DNA of 5,676 nt from JBBKXP01 sp038251315 (GTDB lineage: Bacteria > Pseudomonadota > Alphaproteobacteria > Rhodobacterales > Rhodobacteraceae). The notes under the pieces were generated by a model that was not told the origin of the DNA, did no database searches, and saw only the letters and a list, made by a program, of their open reading frames with translations. The stretch covers positions 1 to 5,676 of the forward strand of contig JBBSBK010000144.1 in assembly GCA_038251315.1 (NCBI GenBank), read 5' to 3'. Position 1 is the stretch's first letter. Every line of letters begins with the position of its first letter. A program made the translations under genes and the position numbers. Below, piece after piece: positions 1 to 5,103 of this stretch.

Positions 1-438
1 CCAAATCCGGGCTTTCAGCCGGACCGCACGAAGGCGCCGCTGATCCTGATCGGGGCGGGCACCGGGATCGGCCCCCTGGCTGGGTTCCTGCGTGCCAACG
101 GGGGGCACCGGCCAATGCATCTGTGGTTCGGCGCGCGCCACCCGCAAGCCGATTACCTGTACGCCGAAGACCTGACCGACTGGCAGGGCGACGGGCGTCT
201 GACCGGGCTGCACACCGCCTTTTCCCGCACCGGACGGCGGCATTATGTGCAGGACGCGCTGCGCGAGGATGCCGAGGCGATCCGCCGTCTGATGGCCCAA
301 GGCGCGCGGGTCATGATCTGCGGCGGCCGTGACATGGCGCAGGGCGTGCGCGATGCGATGACCGAAATCCTGCTTCCCATCGGTCTGTCGCCTGCAACGC
401 TGAAGGCAGGGGGACGGTATGCCGAAGACACTTACTGA
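1..438 (+). CDS. C-terminal part of a CysJ/FNR-type NADPH flavoprotein reductase (5' end outside window)
   Basis: The reading frame is open from base 1 and ends at TGA 436-438, leaving 145 residues of the C-terminus. Seen: a pyridine-nucleotide-binding subdomain of the ferredoxin-NADP reductase superfamily. It has the GAGTGIGP dinucleotide loop (visible residues 18-25), LWFGARHP (41-48), a SRT...YVQDAL segment (75-87) and the late MICGGRDMAQGV motif (105-116), and it ends on an aromatic Tyr as sulfite reductase flavoprotein CysJ does. Known of the family: such domains pass hydride from NADPH to FAD and then to an FMN/flavodoxin domain. Inferred: the missing N-terminus probably carries FAD and flavodoxin domains, perhaps behind a PepSY-type membrane region, an architecture I recall for Rhodobacteraceae relatives encoded next to apbE. 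The stop lies inside the following apbE gene (20-bp overlap), which suggests co-expression. A true assimilatory CysJ is less likely, because cysteine-pathway neighbours are absent. The exact electron acceptor cannot be told from this piece. Confidence 0.85.
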   Translation, partial: PNPGFQPDRTKAPLILIGAGTGIGPLAGFLRANGGHRPMHLWFGARHPQADYLYAEDLTDWQGDGRLTGLHTAFSRTGRRHYVQDALREDAEAIRRLMAQGARVMICGGRDMAQGVRDAMTEILLPIGLSPATLKAGGRYAEDTY

Positions 439-1363
439 CACGACGTCGGCGCTGGATGGCCCGACGATGGGCACCCGCTGGTCGGTGCTGATCGACGATC
501 CGAACGTCGAGGCCAGTATGCAGGCCCGGTTTCAGGCGGTGGTGGATGAGGTGGACGCCCAGATGTCAACCTGGACGCCCGCCAGCGATCTGATGCGCCT
601 GAATGCCGCCCCGCTGGACGCCTGGGTGCCGCTGCCCGACCGGCTGCTTACGGTGTTGCAGGCCGGACTTGCGATCAGCCGCCAGACCGGTGGCGCGTTC
701 GAGATGAACGTCGGCGACGCCGTTCGCGCCTGGGGTTTCGGGCCCGATCCGATCGCGCTGGATGCGATCCGCACCGCGAGTGCGTTGCAGCGCGTTTCCG
801 CTACAGAGGTGCTGGAGGTGGATATGGCAAACCTGTGCGCCCGCAAATCTGCCCCACTGGTGCTGGACCTGTCAGGAATTGCCAAGGGCTATGGCGTGGA
901 TTGCCTTGCGGAAATCGCCACATCGCATGGCGTCAACCATGCCCTTTGCTCCATCGACGGTGAAGTGCGGGCCGTTGGCACGCGGCGGGGCGGGCGGCCT
1001 TGGGCGGTCGGGATTGATGCACCGCAAGACGGGCCAAGGGGTGATCATTCTGTGCTGGCACTCACTGATACCGCCGTCGCCACGTCGGGCGACTATCGCC
1101 ACTTTGTCACGGTGGGTTCGTCGCGCCTGTCCCACACGATAGACCCTCGTCGCGGCGCGCCGCTGGTCGACGCCCCTGCGTCCGTTACGGTGCTTTCGCA
1201 GTCCTGCATGCTGGCTGACGCGATGGCGACGGCGCTGATGGTGATGGGCGAAAAGTCTGGTCTGGAATTTGCGCGGCGGAATGAATTCAGCGCGCTGTTC
1301 CTGCTGCGCAGTTCGGGGCAGGTGATCAGCGTTGGTACTGGGGTCTTCGCTTCCGGTTGTTGA
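419..1363 (+). CDS. apbE: FAD:protein FMN transferase (ApbE family), without signal peptide
   Basis: The 314-residue protein is about normal ApbE length. Known reaction: Mg-dependent transfer of FMN from FAD to a Thr/Ser of a target flavoprotein, with release of AMP. Family motifs seen in order: MGTRWSV (17-23), MSTWTPASDLMRLN (49-62), TGGAFEMNVG (90-99), LDLSGIAKGYGVD (149-161), SIDGEVRAVG (178-187), ATSGDYRHF (221-229), IDPRRGAPL (241-249) and the metal-site helix ADAMATALMVMG (266-277; D267 and T271 are the likely Mg ligands). The start is fixed. An in-frame TGA lies at 401-403 and no start codon falls between it and ATG 419, which follows a G-rich ribosome binding site (ggcaggggga). The protein therefore begins only about 16 residues before the first motif and has no signal peptide or lipobox, unlike classical periplasmic lipoprotein ApbEs, so a cytoplasmic role is inferred. 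It overlaps the upstream reductase by 20 bp. The flavinylation target is not in the window. No key residue appears lost. Confidence 0.93.
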   Translation: MPKTLTDTTSALDGPTMGTRWSVLIDDPNVEASMQARFQAVVDEVDAQMSTWTPASDLMRLNAAPLDAWVPLPDRLLTVLQAGLAISRQTGGAFEMNVGDAVRAWGFGPDPIALDAIRTASALQRVSATEVLEVDMANLCARKSAPLVLDLSGIAKGYGVDCLAEIATSHGVNHALCSIDGEVRAVGTRRGGRPWAVGIDAPQDGPRGDHSVLALTDTAVATSGDYRHFVTVGSSRLSHTIDPRRGAPLVDAPASVTVLSQSCMLADAMATALMVMGEKSGLEFARRNEFSALFLLRSSGQVISVGTGVFASGC

Positions 1364-1619
1364 GGATCAATGCGCAGTTGGCCGCTTGCTGGGGCGCACT
1401 GTCCCTGCATCGGGTGTCCGCTCAGGGCCGGGTGCGTTGCTGACAATGCGAAGCCATCCTTGTCGCCGCGCCTCGATCGAATATCGGTATGGCCCTAAAG
1501 CGGTTGCCTGACGGTTTTGCTCAGGGGGGTGGGATTCTTGTCTGACACGATCTTGCCATCGGGTCGCGCACTTTCCTAACGGTTTGCGGCAGTTCCATGC
1601 GACACGACGCCGAAGTTTA

Positions 1620-1637
1620 TAGCCCAAAGATGGGCTA
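1620..1637. repeat. Perfect 7-bp inverted repeat (hairpin or operator-like)
   Basis: TAGCCCA, a 4-base AAGA loop, then TGGGCTA: seven perfectly complementary base pairs. The loop reads TCTT on the minus strand. Neither strand has a T-run after the stem, so it is not a standard Rho-independent terminator. It could be an RNA processing hairpin, a protein-binding palindrome or chance. The repeat itself is certain; its function is unknown. Confidence 0.6.
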
Positions 1638-1740
1638 ACCATGGGATATCGCAGGGTTAGTCAGGTTGTCCGGACGGCGCTCATAATCTGAAGGCCACAG
1701 GTCACAATCCTGTTCCCGCAACAAAATATTGAAATGATTA

Positions 1741-1771
1741 CAATGACAAACACCCCGCCTCACCGCAGGGC
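1741..1771 (-). terminator. Weak terminator-like stem-loop downstream of the minus-strand operon
   Basis: Read on the minus strand, CCCTGC (1770-1765), a GGTGAG loop and GCGGGG (1758-1753) form a 6-bp stem with one U-G wobble. A partly T-rich tail follows (TGTTTGTCATTG, 1752-1741). It lies about 150 bases past the TGA of the last gene. On the + strand the same element has a C-A mismatch but is followed by CTTTTG, so it could act weakly for apbE read-through instead. The stem is short and the tail is not a clean U-run. Confidence 0.25.
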
Positions 1772-1791
1772 TTTTGCATGTCCGCCAGACG

Positions 1792-1808
1792 GGTCAATAA
1801 TAGGTCAA
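1792..1808. repeat. GGTCAA direct repeat with 11-bp period
   Basis: Two GGTCAA copies (1792-1797 and 1803-1808) are separated by TAATA, which puts them about one helical turn apart in the AT-rich part of the gap. Such spacing fits a transcription-factor half-site pair, but no start site or regulated gene begins here. Chance is a real alternative. Confidence 0.2.
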
Positions 1809-1917
1809 CAAAACAGGGCAAACTGCGGCTTGCCGATGCTGCTCGCATGGCACTCTCGTTTCTCGTTTGGAAAATTACGTTGTAAAAGGCGCTGTATGTC
1901 CCTCCACCGACCGCGTC

Positions 1918-3054
1918 TCAGGATCGTCCGGTAAAATACCCCGCGGCGATTTTGGCCGTGATTTCGACCTGCGCATTCGTCGAGATGCGGTCTGTCGGGA
2001 TTTCAATCTGGGTATCGAAAGTGATCCCAGCGGCCAATAAAGCGTTACTTTTCAAGTTGCTCATCGAGACCCATTTCCAAATGCGGGTCACTCCCAGCCA
2101 ATGAAGTACGTCGGGAAACAGGGCTTGCAGGCGCATATCTGCAACCCCTGCAACCTCGCAGGTGCGCTGAAAATATGCGTCAGACTTGTCACCAAGATCA
2201 GCGCTCTTGCGGGCGTTATAGACCATCAATTTCATCACCTCGCCCAAAGCCCGGCCTTCCTTGCGGTTGTAAACCACGATCCCGACGCCACCGCTCTGCG
2301 CGCCCCGGATGCATTCCTCGATCCCCTGAACAAGGTAGGGGCGGCACGTGCAAAGGTCCGATCCGAACACATCCGATCCGTTGCACTCGTCATGGACGCG
2401 GCAGGTTACTCGACCCTGCTTTTGCCCCAGCAGCGAAGGATTACCGAATATATAGACGCTGGAGCCACCAATCGGCGGCAGGTACAGTTTGAGATCGGGG
2501 CGGGTGACAAGTTCGGGAAACATCCCGCCCGAATGATCGACGATAGCCTGCCGCATCACGGCTTCGTCGATCCCAAGCCTGGCGGCGACTCCGGGCATAT
2601 ACCAAACCGGCTCAATCGCGATCTTGGTGACGGCGATATCGCTGTTTTCCAGCAGAACCGTGCCATCCGCAGTCAGAGTCCCGTTCGCCATAGCCTGTGC
2701 GATCTCAGCGATCGCGAGCCGTCCTGTGGTGACCGCAATCGACGGGCGCAGGCGGCGGCCCCCGGCAATGTCGGCCCTGAAATCCTGCGCGGTGCGGTGA
2801 CCCCAAGGGTCTAGGGTCACTATCTTTGACGGATCGCTCCATTGTGGGAACGGGCCGATGGCAACTGCGGGTTGGGTTCCGTGATAGTCGGGCTGATGTC
2901 CGGGGTGAAGGTCACCTTTTGCCACCGCGAGCGCGCGATAGGTGGCATAGGTGCCCGCATGAACCCCGATGGCGTTACGATCTGGCGCGGGCGAGGTCAC
3001 CACCGGCCCGCGCGACCACGCCGTTGGCGCCCCCCACACAATTGGCGCGGTCAC
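1918..3054 (-). CDS. URC1-type GTP cyclohydrolase II homologue
   Basis: The 378-residue protein has a C-terminal GTP cyclohydrolase II (RibA) fold. Seen: RVHDECNGSD (219-228) followed by CTC, giving zinc ligands C224, C235 and C237 with the E. coli RibA spacing (C-x10-C-x-C). Also seen are YNRKEGRALGE (262-272), a Tyr at 279 matching E. coli Y105, and VADMR (305-309) matching catalytic D126 and R128. RibA's TNNPKK motif is replaced by SMSNLKSNAL. The N-terminal 200 residues (WGAPTAWSRGPV, LDPWGH, PELVTRPDLKLYLPPIGG) are not DHBP synthase; from memory they match the URC1 family of uracil catabolism. RibA opens the imidazole ring of GTP to formate and a diaminopyrimidine; the true URC1 substrate is less certain. 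The start is GTG 3054, the first start after an in-frame TGA six codons upstream, and it overlaps the previous stop as GTGA. URC1 proteins usually run slightly longer at the N-terminus. It is the last gene of the operon. Active-site conservation suggests an active enzyme. Confidence 0.9.
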   Translation of the reverse strand: MTAPIVWGAPTAWSRGPVVTSPAPDRNAIGVHAGTYATYRALAVAKGDLHPGHQPDYHGTQPAVAIGPFPQWSDPSKIVTLDPWGHRTAQDFRADIAGGRRLRPSIAVTTGRLAIAEIAQAMANGTLTADGTVLLENSDIAVTKIAIEPVWYMPGVAARLGIDEAVMRQAIVDHSGGMFPELVTRPDLKLYLPPIGGSSVYIFGNPSLLGQKQGRVTCRVHDECNGSDVFGSDLCTCRPYLVQGIEECIRGAQSGGVGIVVYNRKEGRALGEVMKLMVYNARKSADLGDKSDAYFQRTCEVAGVADMRLQALFPDVLHWLGVTRIWKWVSMSNLKSNALLAAGITFDTQIEIPTDRISTNAQVEITAKIAAGYFTGRS

Positions 3055-3653
3055 GCGACAGGTCTTTCAGGCAGCGTTTCGGGAATGGTTTGCCACATGC
3101 TCCGCGCATCTGGATCACGTCCACCGCGCGCCATAAACAATACCTGCTCGATCCGGCTTGTCCCGACGATCAGGGCTGCCACGATCACCAACCAGCCAGC
3201 CCCAGTTATTGTGACGGCGGGCCAGAGCGCGAACAGCACCAGGGCGCCCAACCGAGCCGAATGGAAATGAAACATGATGATCCGCCCCGTGATGGCGCGG
3301 GACACCGCCAAGTATATGATCGGGCCTAAGAAAAGAACCATCATCGACAGCGGGTAATCAGTGAAGAGCCGGGGCAATGCGAGCCACAAAAACCCGGCGA
3401 TCGCCAGAGAGAATACATTATCGACAACCGAATCCAGAACCGCTCCGAACTCGGAACAGCGTCCAGATCGCCGCGCCAGCCAACCGTCCAGCCCATCGGT
3501 CGCTACCGCCAATACATACAGCCCTAACGCAGCCTGGTTCATATGGCGCATCAGCAACATCGCGATTGGCACAATCAGTGCGCCCCGCAGCAGGGATACG
3601 ACGTTTGCTGTCTTGACCGGCCCGCCTTCGTCTAACAGGTAAGTAACACTCAT
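3051..3653 (-). CDS. CDP-alcohol phosphatidyltransferase (membrane, PgsA/CdsA-acceptor type fold)
   Basis: The protein has 200 residues, typical of the family. Seen: the full signature D53-G-L-D56-G-x2-A60-R61-x8-G70-x3-D74-x3-D78, which carries the two-metal aspartates, preceded by TANVVSLLR (15-23) as in PgsA-like enzymes. About six hydrophobic helices lie near residues 22-36, 41-52, 81-96, 102-118, 135-149 and 152-166. The tail is charged. Known role: at the inner membrane, CMP is displaced from CDP-diacylglycerol or a related CDP-alcohol by an acceptor alcohol such as glycerol-3-phosphate, inositol phosphate or serine. ATG 3653 is chosen over the longer frame reaching 3800: it has a strong GAGGAG site 8 bases upstream, an ATGA overlap with the Rieske stop, and the extra 49 residues would be only a shadow of the Rieske gene. 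Its place among pyrimidine-modifying genes is odd. The acceptor is unknown and may be a product of the neighbouring enzymes (inference). Confidence 0.92.
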   Translation of the reverse strand: MSVTYLLDEGGPVKTANVVSLLRGALIVPIAMLLMRHMNQAALGLYVLAVATDGLDGWLARRSGRCSEFGAVLDSVVDNVFSLAIAGFLWLALPRLFTDYPLSMMVLFLGPIIYLAVSRAITGRIIMFHFHSARLGALVLFALWPAVTITGAGWLVIVAALIVGTSRIEQVLFMARGGRDPDARSMWQTIPETLPERPVA

Positions 3654-3907
3654 TGGCCATTCTCCTCGATCCGCAGGCGCAAAGTGGTCGGGCGGGCGAT
3701 CAGGCGTTCGGCGGGATACGCGTTGCCGTGCATTGGGCAGACGACCGCACCCTGATCGCTGACATAACCAAACTTCAACGGCCCGCCGCGATGTGGACAA
3801 TGATTGTGCACCAGATAAAGATCTCCTTGATACGACAGCAAAAAGTAGTCGCGTCCGTCACGCGTAATCGGGGGCAAGTCGCGCCCTATCCAGGTACTGA
3901 CTGCCAT
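3650..3907 (-). CDS. Small Rieske [2Fe-2S] ferredoxin
   Basis: The 85-residue protein is a minimal Rieske domain. Seen: C37-P-H39-R-G-G-P-L and C57-P-M-H60-G-N, the two Cys-x-His / Cys-x2-His cluster-ligand boxes, separated by 17 residues as is usual. The N-terminal strands (STWIGRDLPPITRDGRDYFLLSYQGDLYLVHNHC) match the Rieske beta-sandwich. There is no oxygenase catalytic domain, no signal peptide and no membrane helix, so it is a soluble cytoplasmic electron carrier of the Rieske ferredoxin type. Known role: such proteins pass single electrons from a reductase to an oxygenase. It starts 2 bases after the stop of the upstream diiron oxygenase gene, with a weak GAAG site, and ends in an ATGA overlap with the phosphatidyltransferase. 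Position and type suggest it reduces the neighbouring diiron enzyme (inference). A nitrite-reductase small-subunit-like role is the alternative, but no partner large subunit is seen. Confidence 0.93.
   Translation of the reverse strand: MAVSTWIGRDLPPITRDGRDYFLLSYQGDLYLVHNHCPHRGGPLKFGYVSDQGAVVCPMHGNAYPAERLIARPTTLRLRIEENGQ
3662..3667 (-). promoter_or_regulatory. Strong ribosome binding site fixing the phosphatidyltransferase start
   Basis: GAGGAG on the minus strand lies 8 bases before ATG 3653, inside the 3' end of the Rieske gene. An ATG at 3660 is also near it but is out of frame with the phosphatidyltransferase. The site decides the start at 3653 over the ATG at 3800. Confidence 0.7.
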
Positions 3908-3909
3908 CG

Positions 3910-5103
3910 CTAAACTTCGCGACCGATGGCGCCTGCGGGAAAGCCAGCAAAAGCGGTGGCGGAAATTTCACCGATCCCGCCCACCTGCAGCCGTGCCCTG
4001 CCTGCCGCAGTATCTGGCGTCACACAGGCGGCTGTCGGATCAATCGAGGCCAAACCATAGCGCGCGTGGCCTGCCTGCACCGCGTTGTGAACGGCCTGAC
4101 TTATGGCCAGCAGATGCCGGTCAGCCAACCCAAAGGCCGCTCGAGTCAATTCTGCGCCGAGGATGATCTCGTGACCTACCTCTTCACCAAAGCGACTGAC
4201 CAGCGGCAGGACCACCTCGTTGACCACCATGTCGGAATGGTGGATGTCGATATGCGCATGCTCACCGAAATAGGTCGCATCGACGGTCGGGTGATGCTTG
4301 CGCAGGTAGCGGTAATGGTCGCCTGTCGACCGCTGATAGCTGGTTTCCGCGAAAAGCAGAAAACCGATCTGGCGAAAGAAATTGCGTGGGCTGTGGAACA
4401 GCGAATGGATGACGTTGTGCAGGAAAATCGCCGGCGTGTCGAACAGCGGCCAATAGCCGTTGTAATGCTCGGACAGACCAAACCCACGCAGGGTCTTGCG
4501 GTACAAGACGCTGTGTTTCTTGTCGTGAACACCGTAGCCGAACTCGTCGATCAGAATGCGGAAAAGTGCCGATTGCGGCGGGCCATATTCGCCGATGACG
4601 CCAAGCGCCGAGGCGGACGCTTCTGCCAGCAGATCGGTTGACGACTGGATCAGGAAGTTGCGGTAGTAATGCTCCCGGTCGGGCAGTTCGTCCAGCCACA
4701 ACAGGAAATCGCCGGGTGGGGCAGACTGGACACCGACCAGCATCGCCTTGACATAATCGGTGCAGGACTGGCCGGTTGCCGCATGGGTGACCTGTTCTGC
4801 CATCGGCCCGATCAGCGTCGCCTCCAGTGCGGCACGATGGCTATCCAGCCGCATCATTCCAGCAGGGTCGTAGTAGCGCTGCATTTGCGACACGACCGAC
4901 GCGGTTGCATCATCCGGCAAAAGAACGAACCGCCCCTGATAGCTGCGCATCAGCGCTTGGTTCCGCACATGGTTCAGCATTTGCGGTGTGGGGTTGCGGG
5001 CCAAACTGGTGTCGTCGATCCGCAGATCATAGACGATGGCGGGCGCAGCGCCCGTTCGCTCGCGCAAGTCGGCACCAAGGGTCAGCAGGTCATCGACTGT
5101 CAT
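3910..5103 (-). CDS. Haem-oxygenase-like diiron oxidase/oxygenase (HDO, iron-containing redox enzyme family)
   Basis: The protein has 397 residues, with an HDO core at about 130-345 flanked by a roughly 120-residue N-terminal region and a roughly 50-residue C-terminal tail that I cannot assign. Seen, as candidate iron ligands: E161 (LLAEAS), E187 and H197 (DEFGYGVHDKKHSVLY), E253 (FAETS), and H282, D286 and H289 (HAHIDIHH, an H-x3-D-x2-H motif). The spacing E-26-E-10-H and H-4-D-3-H equals what I recall for the N-oxygenase SznF. Known family chemistry is O2-dependent: amine N-oxygenation, C-C cleavage or decarboxylation. The protein is soluble, with no signal peptide. Start ATG 5103 overlaps the upstream TGA as ATGA and has an AAAGGCG site. 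The Rieske ferredoxin follows after 2 bases and is a likely reductant. The substrate is unknown; a pyrimidine amine or ribitylamine made by the operon's other enzymes is possible (inference). It is not a haem oxygenase or a TenA thiaminase, which lack this diiron ligand set. Confidence 0.85.
   Translation of the reverse strand: MTVDDLLTLGADLRERTGAAPAIVYDLRIDDTSLARNPTPQMLNHVRNQALMRSYQGRFVLLPDDATASVVSQMQRYYDPAGMMRLDSHRAALEATLIGPMAEQVTHAATGQSCTDYVKAMLVGVQSAPPGDFLLWLDELPDREHYYRNFLIQSSTDLLAEASASALGVIGEYGPPQSALFRILIDEFGYGVHDKKHSVLYRKTLRGFGLSEHYNGYWPLFDTPAIFLHNVIHSLFHSPRNFFRQIGFLLFAETSYQRSTGDHYRYLRKHHPTVDATYFGEHAHIDIHHSDMVVNEVVLPLVSRFGEEVGHEIILGAELTRAAFGLADRHLLAISQAVHNAVQAGHARYGLASIDPTAACVTPDTAAGRARLQVGGIGEISATAFAGFPAGAIGREV

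Larger units (their letters stand above)
1364..1917. other. 554-bp non-coding gap between convergent transcription units
   Basis: This gap lies between the apbE stop and the end of the minus-strand cyclohydrolase gene. Short open frames exist on both strands (for example 1367-1642 minus and 1734-1934 plus). None has recognisable motifs, a good ribosome binding site or a length that stands out in GC-rich DNA. The stretch from about 1680 to 1900 is visibly more AT-rich than the flanking genes. It holds a perfect hairpin repeat near 1628, a terminator-like stem near 1762 and a short direct repeat near 1800, listed separately. No tRNA, known riboswitch or transposase remnant was recognised. The apbE end has no clear intrinsic terminator directly behind it, so + strand transcription may run on into this gap or stop by Rho. 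Confidence 0.6.

Noticed and set aside
1507..1525. CCTGA / TCAGG inverted repeat with a 9-base loop
   Set aside because: The stem has only 5 bp and no T-run follows; this is expected by chance in a gap of this size.
1367..1642. 91-residue minus-strand open frame behind apbE
   Set aside because: It is Arg/Pro-rich with no motif, no good ribosome binding site and no link to a neighbour. I considered a degraded transposase but saw no DDE or HTH signature or terminal repeats.
1364..1917. Possible FMN riboswitch near a riboflavin-type gene
   Set aside because: The gap is at the 3' end of the minus-strand operon, not upstream of it, and the conserved RFN core segments were not seen.
1734..1934. 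66-residue + strand open frame preceded by an AT-rich TACAAT-like box
   Set aside because: The codon content is unlike the neighbouring genes, there is no clear ribosome binding site, no family is recognised, and its end overlaps the cyclohydrolase gene. The TACAAT box has no -35 partner at normal spacing.
2101..2814. 237-residue open frame on the + strand
   Set aside because: It lies fully opposite the cyclohydrolase gene, whose zinc and catalytic motifs are clear. The translation has no recognisable motif; it is a GC-driven shadow frame.
3654..3800. 49-residue N-terminal extension of the phosphatidyltransferase to ATG 3800
   Set aside because: It overlaps the Rieske gene, is Arg-rich and non-family-like, and is outcompeted by ATG 3653 with its GAGGAG site and ATGA junction.
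4066..4641. 191-residue open frame on the + strand
   Set aside because: It is antisense to the HDO gene, whose conserved ligand motifs explain the region. No domain is recognised.
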